A stretch of 64,000 bases of DNA from Larix kaempferi. Its lineage: Eukaryota > Streptophyta > Pinopsida > Pinales > Pinaceae. A program made the translations under genes and the position numbers. Numbering within the stretch: position 1 is the first letter of the stretch; each line of letters opens with the position of its first letter. Where the stretch lies: positions 9,016,001-9,080,000 of the forward strand of contig BSBM01000877.1 of NCBI GenBank assembly GCA_027924585.1. The letters are read 5' to 3'. This document shows positions 1 to 10,961 of the stretch, piece after piece. The notes under the pieces were generated by a model. That model had not been told where the DNA came from. It did no database searches and saw nothing but the letters and a program-made list of their open reading frames with translations.

Positions 1-1167
1 AGTTTATTGCCTTCAAAAGTTATCCTCTAATGCTTTGTTGAAATTCCTTGAAAAATATGTTATGTCCCCTTACCTCATATGCACCAATGATGGCATCGAT
101 AAAAAAGCCTCAAACGGTCAGGCTGCATGGTCGGTCGTTATTGTCTATCTTCAGGAAACTCTTAAATACACATGTTACTGTATCTAAGTCGACATCCGAC
201 TACTTGTCTTCGTTGTCGGTGGTCGATAGTTTCAATAAAGTTATATACATTCAATCGTCGACTTTTTTGGTCGTCAATATTTTTATCTCAAATGAAGCAC
301 TCTTATTCAATTCTAATGCTGGTCGCCTTGCATATTTGACATAAGCAAGAATATCATCCTGGTTGGTGCTCAATCATTGGTCACTTCTCAATGGACGCTG
401 TAACAACCCTAAAACTCATAAAACCCACTAAATAACAAAATAATATTTCATATGCATGTAGATCTTTGAACCAACATAAGAATCTGATAAAATGTTACAT
501 CTTATAAAATCTAGAATCAAACAAGAACAACATGCATAGAAGATCTGGCAAAGAAAGTGGATCTAATCAATAATAACAGAAAATATGCTATGAAAATCAT
601 ACCAAAGGCAATGTGCTTTAGGAAGGGTGAGAGGAGGCCATTCCCACTCCCAAAGTGTCGCACAATGATGCCAGATACAAATGTCAGATCGTTGACATGG
701 AACACGGCTAAACATTTCTGAGTGGTGTACTTGGCATGGTGCTCAGAGTTAACCAAACCTGAAGCTGACATGCACAGATACAAACAGATTAACTAACAAT
801 TAGTCATTGAGTATCTCCTTCCTTAAACATGATAGCTGAAGATGTTGTATTGTATGTATGAAGAAGTTCTTAGTGCTACCGAATTGGTTGAAGAATACTA
901 GCACTAGGAAGATTGGTAGCATTAGAAATCAAATGGGTGACCTTTATTTTCTCAACACTCTGCCAGATTTTGTTGAAGAATCCGACTCAAACGAAGGGAA
1001 ACATGAAGGCAATCGTGTGTTACAGTTATTGAGGTTATCTTAGGCTTCAGCCGCTGACAAGTTTCTTGAGGCTTCCAACTCTCAGATAGATAAGGCATGC
1101 TCTTCTTCTGCTTCCCCTATAGTTAATTATTTTCTCAAGGTTTACATTATATCTTTATGCTAAGCCA

Positions 1168-1230
1168 TGGGTGTAGCCTAAGTAAGGTTCCTGTTGTGCC
1201 AGGAGATCTGGGTTCAAATCCCAGCACCCA
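1168..1230 (+). other. tRNA-like sequence (SINE head or tRNA pseudogene)
   Basis: The 63-nt stretch begins TGGGTGT and ends GCACCCA, which pair as a 7-bp acceptor stem with one G-T pair. The T arm is perfect (CTGGG, 7-nt loop TTCAAAT, CCCAG) and contains a good RNA polymerase III B box (GGTTCAAATCC). TAGCCTAAGTAAG near the start resembles an A box. It is about 10 nt shorter than a normal tRNA and the anticodon loop is irregular, so a working tRNA is unlikely. A T-run follows at about 1268. No convincing flanking direct repeat was found, so SINE status is inferred only. Confidence 0.5.
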
Positions 1231-4200
1231 TTAACCTCATTTGAATTCTAGTCTTTAAATTTTACATAGATTTAGTTTTTTTTTGTAATTTAACCATTTT
1301 TAGATCTCAACTCAAGTTTTTCCTTTGTACAAACTAGCAGATTTAACATGCAGACCTCCATATACTAAAAGAGTTCTAGATTTTTCATAAGCACTAGATC
1401 TGAAGGTGCATCCATAGATTTTACTAGTTTTAGCCACTATAACATTTCACCTTATTAATTAAGATTAGTTGGGAAAAGCCCATAGGTCATTTCACCTTAT
1501 GGATGCTATCTTGGAAATCAACCTTGCTAATAAAGAATCACCATTTTGTTGGCTGAAATGAACACTTTGCCACATGAATCAAGGGTTCTCCTTATTCTTT
1601 CTAGATTGCAATAAGAAACTGCCAATTCTCTGCATGATGATGTTAGAAACAAATTATACCTTTAGCCTTAATCAGATGGTGGAAACAGGTTGTCTTTTGT
1701 CACTAGTACTGGTTTTAAGGTTATTTCAAACATGCCCCCTTGTTGGTGGTTCTAAAGCTAAGAAATATAATAACATTTACAAAAAGACTCCTCGGAAATA
1801 ATTTATTTATGTAAAGACTCAAGCTGTCATAATATATTCATACATGAATCTTTTTCATGCTTAGGTTAGTAATGAACAAACATTGAATAATCTCTAAAAA
1901 AAAATTCACCCTATAGATGGCACTTGATCATGATAGATGTATCCAGTGCCCATCAAATAAAGGATGAAGACACTGTTTCTCAAACCTGCCATCATTTGCT
2001 TCAACATTAACATTTTGCATTTGACTCGGCAAACTATAAAAATTTTAATTCTACCCATAAATCTATTGCAAATGACCCTGGACAATGCGAAAATATGTTG
2101 AGAATCTGGGCTATATTAATTCTCGAAACAACTGCAACTATTATGTTGTCATCTCTATACATAAACCTAGATCAAAAAAATTGTTCTATATCAATTGAGA
2201 GGTCATGAAATAAGCTCTCCATCCATATGAAGCTATGCGAGCTTGTGATTTGCTTAAGTTTTTCAAATGTCCAAACATGTGTGCACATCTGAACTGCCCC
2301 CAAATTTGGACTCCGCCAAGAAGGGATGAAAAAGGCCCCTCCACAAATAGTAATTTAGGCCATTTATTATTTAAAAAATAAATTGCACCCGAAGGTGCCG
2401 TGGAGTGTTGCAAACTGCTGTACCCAATCGGTTGCAGAGATTCGATGGGATATTCTTAGATACCTTGCATCTTTCGACTACATTATCCTATCCTTTAAGA
2501 TTTATGTGCAACCAGAATTGTCAAATCACTTTAATAAAGAACAAGAATTTCTATAATTCATCAAATACGTATGAAGAACTGGGTCGAATCAACAACCCGG
2601 AACCAATCCTTTTAGCAAGTCAAGTTGACCAATCTCTCCTTAATGGTGAGTTCTTAATCCATTTATAATATGGGGAGCACTATTCTATGGATATATAGGG
2701 TGCTGAAATTTCCAACCCTAAACATGGGGTCTTGAATGATTTGGAAATGATTTGTCCTATAGCCAAACATGAGCTTCTAATTTAGCCATGGATAGTATAA
2801 AAAAAATAAAATAAAAAAATCTCGAACATGGATTCAAGTTAAAAGAAATAACTAACTAATTCCCAACTCCCTCTGTCAACTTCAAAAAGAATTCACATGA
2901 CTTCAAAAACCAAACCTAAAGTGAATTCCTTCACAACATTGAGATCAATTTGGTAAATTCAAAAGTCTTTTATACACAACTCAACAGAAAACATAGCCTA
3001 AATGAAAAGGAAGAATGAAATTGTTATTCCTACATAGCTGTTTGCATTGTATATTACCTATTGTTATGAAGTAGTCATAACAAACCTTGTTAGTTGAAGT
3101 GAGAGAAGAAGAGAATCTATTAGGTGTGAAAATTCATGGTTGGGGTAAAGAAAGTGAGATTAACATATGAATCAGGGAGTAATTTATTATTATTATGAAA
3201 ATCTTACTAAAATGGATCACATGATCTTGAGAAATAAGAAGTTGAGTGGATGAACTTCAACCAAAATGGATTAATTATTTTAACATAGTACTTAGGTGAT
3301 GAAAATATACAAAAATACACTAGTACCTAATAGCCAAGTTAATTGTACCTATATAAAAAAATAAAAAATAAATAAAAACTCATTTTCTTATAAGATGAGG
3401 AATTACAATCATAATACATGATTAATAGATGGACAATATCACTTGATGAGAAACAAGAAGAAAATTGATTAATCTATATATTGGTCAAGTGTGTGAATGC
3501 CTCCTCTATACCAGGATATGTGATATTTAGGTACTCATTCCTATACGTCCAAGAAATATTAAGGTACCTATATATTCCATGTAATGAGTTGGTTAATCAT
3601 GACGTGTTGATATTTATATTCCATTCTATATATGATATGCTTTAAGTTGATGATCATGAGATGAATGTTCATAATAACATCCATCCTTGTGTCACTTGAG
3701 AAGACATGTGATTATTAGCAGATGGCTCCATTCCACCTAAGACATATGGTTATTAGGTTGTGCATGTGATACTTCTGGATGTTTCTTCATGATGATATGG
3801 TGTTATTACATGTTGTTCTTAGAATGATGCCTTATAAACATGTGAGTCATGGTCATGCATTATTTATGTGAAATTTGATGTTATTTCTAGCCATGAGATT
3901 TATAGCCATGGGCTGTGAATGTGATACTTCTTGATGATTTCATGGTGCTTTATAATATAGATGACATAAAATGATATTATTTCATGGTGGTATTAATTTA
4001 GCATTTTAATAGCTTATCACTGCATATAGAGGTAAATGACATTCGTCACATAAATGGTATGAAAGCATGATGTGGTTAATGTTCGTATTTTACAGCTCTA
4101 TTATGTGTTAGTGAAGAATAAGAGATTATATCAGATATTTGGCATATGACATGCTACCATTTCATGCTAATCCTTATTGCTCTTCGTAGAATGCATATTT

Positions 4201-4659
4201 TGATATGATGATGGATTATGTTGATATTACTAATGTTGAATTATGGTAGCTAATCATGGCATGTTAATGAGATGCTTAGTGAAATTATGAAAGTATAATG
4301 ACTAGTTATGTTGTAATGGTAGCACAGAGCACCTAAATGCATTAGATGTTAAACTTGGCATGACTTATCGTGACAATGTCTTATGATGCAATGTAATGCA
4401 ATATGAATTGGTGGCTAGACATTCTTGTTAGCGCATGATTCAAGGTTGACCCATGATATTGTTATATTGAGAAATGGTTACTAATGATTATTCATTATGG
4501 CAAGTGCCAGTTGTTACAGATGCTCCACAGCGTTCAATGGTGGAAAAAATTTCTTATCGAATATTCTTCAATTATCGCAACAACTATCTGCTCGAATGCC
4601 AAACCCTGATGGATTACACAAGGGCTGCTCACCATCGTAGATATTAATGTATTTTGCAG

Positions 4660-5386
4660 ACAAAGGATAAATCATTGATCATTTTCTTTGTATTTACCAT
4701 TATTCTGTGAAGCAGTATTGTTAGGAAATGAACCACTTGAATATTAACTATGTGTTGGAATTGATGGACATTTCGTTTTGCTCAGCTTCGTCAATATTTG
4801 TAATAAGTTGTTTTCAAAACCTTATTTTTAAATTTCCTATGAGAATTTTCTTTTTAAAGTGGACATTTTTTGTAAAAGAGTCGAATCTTTGGAAACTAGT
4901 CGAAGATCAACTGCTTTAATGTACTCGATATATTTGCTTGGTCGATATCCTTATTTTGGTCGGTCTTCAAAACAAAATCAGTAAAAACTAGTTGATGTCA
5001 TCGATATGGTCAATACCTTACTGGTCGATATTTTGTTCGATGGGTCGAAGTATGTAAAAGTCTTTGTAAATCAAGTTGGTTTTGTTGCAGACCATTTTTA
5101 GTCTAGTTATGCGACCAAAAGAGAGTTTTGGTCGATACATGTGGCCTAGTATATGTTAAAGTTGAGTCTCATCTTATGATGGTCGTCTCCATAATATATC
5201 TTTGATGATACTTGTCAAATTTGGTCAAATATAACTGATGTACGTGGTCGATGACTTTGGTTGATCCTCAAGTTTGGTTGAAACAAGTTTGTTGGAGTCC
5301 ACTGCAAAGTGACTTTATCTATACTGTAATATAATACTTAGATATAATGATATTAATTTATACCTAAAGATTCATTAGTATAATAA
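4660..5386. repeat. Possible left part of older element B, split by element A
   Basis: This flank is rich in repeated GGTCGAT/GTCGAT words (for example around 4940, 5020, 5030, 5130 and 5240), and the same kind of word recurs near 30060-30080. Because element A inserted at 5391/26512 with a 5-bp duplication, the DNA here was once joined directly to 26517, where a diverged relative of A's LTR coding region begins. It is therefore the expected place for the promoter part of that older element. Its outer boundary could not be found. Confidence 0.3.
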
Positions 5387-5569
5387 AGTATTGTTGTTGC
5401 TGCAACATCCCCCACCAAAATTTTGTAAATATTGGGGCCCCTCCTTATTATTTTTTTTTTAGGAGCTAAAGCTCTCCCTAGAAGGTCTTTTATTCTTAGT
5501 TTTCTAGAGAAGTTATTTTTTGAGTCCGTTGGTCTTTTTCTTCTAAGTCAAAAATCAACTTTTTCATCC

Positions 5570-5975
5570 GAAACTGCGGCCAAACTCAGCCTTTTCACCC
5601 GCAACGGCGAAAGAAATCATGAAGTTCTACCGCAACGGGCACCCCTTTTTTATCAAGTCTTTTCACCTTGTGACTTTTTTCGGGCAAACTCATAAAAGTC
5701 AACCCGAAACGGTGGGCGAACTCGACGAGCCTCGTTGCAACGGTGAAAGACTCAAATTTTTTTTCCGTAACGGGCGAAAGGTTTCAATTTCTTACCAAGG
5801 CACGATGCCACTTCTCGGACGAACTCGGCAAGTGCTACCACAATGTCGGGAAAACTAACCAAGTTCCGCCACACCGTCGGATCAACTCATAAAGTCTTGC
5901 CCCGATGGGTGGCTCCTTTTACTAAGTCCTGAAGTATAAACCGTCAGATCAACTTGGGAAGTCTTGCCGCAACGG
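5570..5975 (+). promoter_or_regulatory. U3 array of CAACGG-like motifs
   Basis: The AACGG core recurs at about 5593, 5631, 5707, 5737, 5768 and 5958, mostly as CGCAACGGGC-like words, and CAACGTCG follows at about 6002. AACTCG/AACTCA words alternate with them at irregular spacing. The array lies just upstream of the TATA-like box and is kept, with changes, in the 3' LTR (18240-18700). AACGG is also the core of the plant MSA element bound by three-repeat MYB factors; that link is only a suggestion from the motif. Confidence 0.4.
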
Positions 5976-6181
5976 GTGGCTAGACTCATTCTTTTCATCC
6001 GCAACGTCGCTTGAAACTCACGAGTTGTCGCCGCAAACTGTCGGACAAACTCGCCTTTTCCTTCTGTTTTCGGCAGTCGCATTTAACGCCAAGTGTGTCG
6101 AAGTGACCTTTCCATACTCATTTTAAAACCGCATTTTAAAAACTCCACCAACCCAATTAAATGCCCCCACATGCCAACATT

Positions 6182-6190
6182 TATATATGG
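6182..6190 (+). promoter_or_regulatory. TATA-like box of the A LTR
   Basis: TATATATGG is followed by GGTTTGGG. It stands about 130 bp upstream of a consensus splice donor and 0.6 kb upstream of the LTR coding start. In the 3' LTR the same place reads TATGTATGG (about 18872). The transcription start is expected about 30 bp downstream. Confidence 0.45.
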
Positions 6191-6323
6191 GGTTTGGGTG
6201 GTTTTAGTGTTGTCATTGGTAGAGTTTTATGCTATGGGAACCCCGTTGAAGACTGTGAAGCTGCTCCAGCTCAGCCCGTTTGAATCCTAGTCGACCGCCG
6301 TCAGACCAGCCTTCTCTTGCCAG

Positions 6324-6787
6324 GTAGGTGGTTCTAACTTTCTTGTTGTTTCACTTTTCACTGTTAAGCTAGTTTCGGTATCATTATCATCGCACTAGCT
6401 GCATGGCCTGTGAACGTATTTGTTTTTGTTACTGTTTGGGCATTTCCAAACGTAAAACTTATGGTCGTAAGCCCTTACGAAGTTCTCCTAGACCCTTGAA
6501 CCTGCAAACTCAGCCTTCCTGGGCAGAACCGAACTACCATCTCAGCCGTTCTTTCATACTGAACCCAATCTCCTTTGAAGCCCATTTGGCGTCTTCCTGA
6601 AACCGCTTATCAACCTAGGAAGAATATGGTTCTATGTTAGCAAAATTCCTAATTCCTGCTTTTATTTTCACAATACATTGTTATTTGACATTATCATATA
6701 TTTTAGCTGTGTTGTTATGATAATCCAATATTTCTGCTATCGCTTTTCGCTATATTGTATGTCTACTTATATGCGTTTGCTGGGCAG
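6324..6787 (+). other. Probable 5'-UTR intron inside the LTR (464 bp)
   Basis: The donor is CCAG|GTAGGTGG (6320-6331) and the acceptor is GCTGGGCAG|GATTAAG (6788), 12 bp before the ATG at 6800. The interior is T-rich, as plant introns are. In the 3' LTR the donor reads TAG|GTAGGT and the acceptor TGGGAAG, so GT and AG are both kept. The related coding region at 26608 also has an acceptor-like AAATCAG just before its ATG. No transcript evidence is available. Confidence 0.5.
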
Positions 6788-6799
6788 GATTAAGCCAAA

Positions 6800-9400
6800 A
6801 TGCCGAAGGGTAGCAAAAAGAAAGCTAAGATGGCTGAGCCAGAATATGAGGAACCAAGAATTGAAACTTTATTTGAGGACACCAAATCTGTCACTGGTGT
6901 TCCTCCTGAAGTCAAGTGGGGAGATGTCTATCGCATGTTAAGAGACCAAGATATCCCTGGGGCACTCTTGGAGGAAGAGCATATCGACAAAAACATCAAA
7001 AGCTCTAGTATATCGAAAGATTCCACACGCCCTGAGCTCTTTCCTTGCTCATAAGTGATCGGTTGGATCCTTGAGCATGGAAACCATGAAACGAGAGTTT
7101 TGTCAGACAACAACGGAGAGGCCTTTGCCTCATTTCATCCAGCCTACATAGTAGCTGCTTACAGATTACCGCACTCTCAGCAGCCACTGAACAACCAATG
7201 GTTAGGGCAGCTTAAGATGGATGATTTCGAAATGGCTAAGAAGCTATTAATCACAGGAAAACAACTAAGGAAAAGGGACAATGATGAGTATGAAGTCCAG
7301 AACCTAAGGCCTCCCTTTCGGATGATCACTCTTATGTCAAGCAGAATTTTTGGCATGGATGACGGAACCATTTACAAGATAACATGGGATCCTATAATTC
7401 ATTACGTGGCATTCAAGGGGACGGTCTTTGATTGGGAAACTATCCTCTCGGACAGTCTTGCATCTGCCATAGCCACTGCCAAGGAAAGACTGGCCCTAAG
7501 GAACTCAGAATTTTATATGGCCTCATATCTCATAGATTGTATTCTGTCAAAGCTTCCTTTCCCAATGTTAGGTTGCGTTTGGGATCAGGCCAACACCCCG
7601 GTGTACACTGCTTATAAATTGCTTTGGGCCCAGAACTACAAGATGAACTACAAACTCATCTGTGAAGAATTCATCATACCGTTGTATGAGCTAATGTTTA
7701 ATGAAGAACCAAATTGCTTATCATAAAATTCCATGGAAGTCATGGAAAAATACGGTGATCTCTACTTTTCAGAGAATGGTACTTATATCAGAATGTATGG
7801 AGGCTCCAAGCCCCCCTATATCTTACCCAGATATGCTACTGATTACATAGTCCTAAAGGAGGCAGTCATGCAAGTCTTCCTAGATGGAGTTGGTGGATAT
7901 TTGAATAGAGCGAAGAAGGCTTCTTTTCCTCCTGTTCCTTTCTGTGTTGGTGCTTATAAGTTCTCAAAGATTGCATTGGCCGAGGATTTTATCCAGGAGT
8001 TAAAAGGTTTTCACTTTGGATAAATGTCCTTCCATAGAAATGACCGGTGGAACAAGGCTACAGAACATTGCAGGAAAATCCATGCTAGATTTGATTATGT
8101 TCATTACCATGATGAAGATGAGGAGGTATATAGGGGAATCAACAACAGGACTGAGTTACAAATCTGCCGCCATAAGGGTGTAGCTATTTCTATCTCTACC
8201 GTTGTCCAAGATACCGAAGAAGCCAAATTGCAGAAAGAGAAGGAAGCAGCTGAAGCTCTAACCAATGAAGAGCAAAGGCTAAAGGAGGAAGTGGAGAGGT
8301 TCCAGAAAGAAGCTGTCGATAAAATAAGAAAGGAGCAAGAGGACAAGCTTCAACAAGAGCAAGCTATTAAGCTTCAGCAAGAAGAGGCTCTTAAGCTTCA
8401 GCAGGCAGAAAATTTTAGGTTGTAAGAAGAAGAAGCCTAGAGGCTTCGAGATCAAGAATTAGAGGAGACAAGATTACAGCAAGCTGCTAAAGAGCAGGAA
8501 GAAAGGGAGGCAGTTGAAAACTAGATAAGGGTCAAAGAGGAAGAAAGACGGCTTAAAGTTGAGGAAGAAAATAAAGCTAATGAAGATGCGCAAGCTAGTG
8601 GATCTAACACGCAGGATATGGATGTAGACGCATCCCAAGTGGTCGAGACCCCACCCACGGAAGAGAACATCCGCATAGAAAATCTTCCACTAATCCCTTT
8701 CACCCCATCAAAGGATCGTAATATGTCCAAATGGGATAGGTTTGTGTACAACATAAATATGAAGTCTATTGAACTAAAGTCAGAGACAAGGTTAAAGAGA
8801 CCTTTTGAGCCGGACATCGTTAGCCGACGGGAAACTACTGTTATGTAGAACACAAAAAAGGTTCATGTAGCTATGGCATCTCCTACTGTAGCAGCAACAA
8901 AAGTAAGTGAAGACAATGTAATCGAAATGGTTAAGGAATTTGAGTCAACCAAGAAAAGGGCTTGTATGCTGTAACACATCGTGGCTAATGAGAAGGCCTA
9001 TAGGGACCTCGTGGTGAAAAAATACAATCGCCTTTTTTCCAATCATAAGAAGTTGTTAGATAAATATCAACACTTGGAGGAGGAAAATGAACACCTGGAA
9101 ATCCAGATGATGGTACTTGAAGCATAAAAGAATGACTCTAAAGCTAAAGTTGTTCAATTCAAAGGAGATAAGCAGTTGATGGCTGAGCAGCTAGAACAAG
9201 CAAACAACAGAGCAATGGACATGACTCCCTTCCACAAGCAATCCTGTGATGTGCTTAAGAAAATGAATGAGAAACAAGAACTGCTTACTGAAGAGATTTG
9301 CAGGCTAAAGGCCATGGTGGACAGAATGAAGGAGATCAATTTTGAAGCTATTAGGCTAAGAAATAAGTACACACGGGTAAAGGCAGATATTTTAATATAA
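6800..9400 (+). pseudogene. LTR-borne coding region a, unknown function, 5' copy
   Basis: From ATG 6800 the reading frame is kept without any frameshift to the TAA at 9398, about 866 codons. It is broken by in-frame stops at 7052, 7724, 8021, 8423, about 8436, about 8522, 8846, about 8972 and about 9125. Most are sense codons in the 3' LTR copy, so they arose after insertion. The first 400 residues look globular: a basic start (MPKGSKKKAK), then blocks such as ELFPCS, FASFHPAY, YLIDCILSK and GTYIRMYGG. After about residue 450 the protein becomes a long E/K/Q-rich coiled coil (8200-9390). There is no zinc knuckle, protease or polymerase motif. I do not recognise the family. It belongs to the LTR and would be transcribed from the LTR promoter ahead of gag. 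Confidence 0.75.
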
Positions 9401-10039
9401 ATGGAGTGGAGAGAAGGGAAAGTGGATTTCCCCAAGCACCTCCCATTCAAATATGTAGCTGATTTTAAGGAAGACGTAACCTTCATGGAATTTTGTAGGA
9501 ACTGCGGTGCAAAATTGATCGCTGTGATCCAGGTAACGATGGGAAAATGCAATGGCCAGTATCAGAAGATTCAAGAAGTTCATGAAAGATGCAAAGTTTC
9601 ATTTCCCCAGACTCTTAAAGAGTTTCCAAGTAAAGATCAACGCTTGTTCGATTTAAAAGATGAACTGGGCATTCAAATGGACTATGTGAAGAGAATTGAT
9701 GTGTTAACCACGGATGATCTCCATCAATGCATCGTGCTGCCTTCAGTACACATTCAGATGTTTCACAAAATCTACCAGACTGCAGTAGCAGAAATGAAAG
9801 ACATTGAGGCAGAGCTTGACAAGCATGTGACTTCTAAGAAAATCCTACTTCCTACCCCTGCCAATGTTGTTATAAGAGACACAGGTGTTTGGTTCAGTTA
9901 TATAGCACAAGAGGATACGAAAGTAGCATCAAAGGAATCAATCGACAAAGGCACACCATCTGCAGCAGGGGCATAAATTCAGACAGAACCGCCCTCTGAG
10001 ATACAAGCTCCGACTGAAGCAAAGGCACCACCCAACTGA
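9401..10039 (+). pseudogene. LTR-borne coding region b, unknown function, 5' copy
   Basis: ATG 9401 follows the TAA at 9398-9400 directly (TAAATG), in the same frame as region a, and the frame ends at TGA 10037. The 212 codons contain one stop (about 9974) that is CAA in the other LTR. The same TAAATG is present in the 3' LTR (22078-22083). The two LTRs are identical at insertion, so this stop is older than the insertion: either a and b are two abutting ORFs or the source was already broken here. The protein has a charged start (MEWREGK), a CRNCG word, helical E/K-rich stretches and a P/E/A-rich tail. No family is recognised. Confidence 0.65.
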
Positions 10040-10929
10040 CATGGAAGCCATGATACACTGAGTTTTCCTTTTCTATTACTAATTCGTGAAGTATTTCGGA
10101 CAACTGTCTCCTTTTTTGTATTTTGTATAAAGGATCCCGCAAATTACTCTATTTTGTAAGATATTTTTGAAAAGAAAATTAAAATTTTTAGGGAGGAGAC
10201 AGGTGGCAACCCTAGAGGAATTTTGAAAAGCTTTATATAGCTGTTTAGAAGAATAGTTCAGAACTTTTGGCAGGTGAAAGACTTTTTCAGTCTTGTACGT
10301 GAACTATTTTACCGCATGTATATGAAATTCGAATTTACCTAAAGAAAGCCTAGGAGACCACATTTTTGCCTGAAATCCGTGTTAAATGTTTGCTAGATTA
10401 CTCTTGCATCATCTATATGCTACTGTGAGATCTTTCCTTACTGCTATGAATTATTTCTGTGTGATGAATGTTCTCCTATTTTCCGTGCAAAGATGCTTAT
10501 CTCAAATGAGTAATGGAATGTATTGACTGAATTAAAGGTATCTTTAATATATTTTATATTCTGCTGTAGGTGCATCTTTATGATTAAATAGCTATTTGTC
10601 TGATCTTTAGATGTTTCTTTCAGTCTATTACTCATCTTTACAGTTTGGTCCTTGCAAGGATAGATTAAATTTGCTTATACAGTCTTAGATTAAGTTAGAT
10701 TAGTTATCTGTATTTATCTTAGGGAACTTGCATATCATCTTTAAAATAAAATACATAAACGGTGGATCGGGCTGCAACCGGTGCAAAGAAAAAGAATCGT
10801 TAAATCCTACGGTAGTCGGAATCGTTAACCGGACGGATTCCCCAAACCAAATGGTGAGCGATCTAATTGGGCTTGCTTATTGAGCAAAATCCCTTTCTGA
10901 TTGATGCTACGATTTTCAAGGCATCAACA
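10040..10929 (+). other. Distal non-coding part of the 5' LTR
   Basis: This 890-bp stretch follows the LTR coding region. It is T/A-rich until about 10750, then turns to GGATCGGGCTGCAACCGG-like sequence and ends ...GGCATCAACA, the LTR end. The same sequence in the 3' LTR is split by the solo LTR at 23150-26046. No further gene is seen. Confidence 0.7.
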
Positions 10930-10933
10930 GTTT

Positions 10934-10951
10934 TTGGCGCTAGAAGGAGAG
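10934..10951 (+). other. Primer-binding site of element A
   Basis: TTGGCGCTAGAAGGAGAG follows the LTR end CAACA after a 4-base spacer. The TGGCGC start and the position are as expected for a tRNA primer site of plant gypsy elements. I do not assign the tRNA. Confidence 0.6.
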
Positions 10952-10961
10952 CCACCAGTGA

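Larger units (their letters stand above)
1..5386. other. AT-rich DNA without a recognisable gene
   Basis: No open reading frame longer than about 100 codons and no recognised domain is seen in this 5.4-kb stretch. It is AT-rich, with scattered short ORFs, an A/T-only microsatellite-like patch near 3350-3380 and loosely repeated ATGATATGG-like wording at 3700-4000. A minus-strand open stretch (517-783) has codon-like texture and splice-like edges, but I cannot tie it to a family. A TGTAACAACCC motif at about 411 looks like the start of a plant LTR, but no matching end or second copy is visible here. A tRNA-like sequence lies at 1168-1230. Confidence 0.5.
5392..10929 (+). repeat. 5' LTR of element A (5,538 bp)
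   Basis: It is a direct repeat of 18084-26511 in its full length, including promoter, leader, coding region and the distal 0.9 kb. It starts TGTTGTTGC and ends CATCAACA, with short inverted ends TGTTG/CAACA. The order inside is a U3 with CAACGG repeats (5570-5975), a TATA-like box (6182), a probable intron (6324-6787), coding region a (6800-9400), coding region b (9401-10039) and 890 bp of non-coding DNA to the end. A 5.5-kb LTR is near the upper end of plant LTR sizes. If the start lies just after 6190, U3 is about 0.8 kb and nearly all of the LTR would be transcribed. Confidence 0.95.

Noticed and set aside
411-430. Start of another LTR (TGTAACAACCC)
   Set aside because: No second copy, end or TSD could be found in the window.
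1168-1230. A functional tRNA gene
   Set aside because: Acceptor and T arms are good, but the sequence is about 10 nt too short and the anticodon loop is irregular. It was kept only as tRNA-like.
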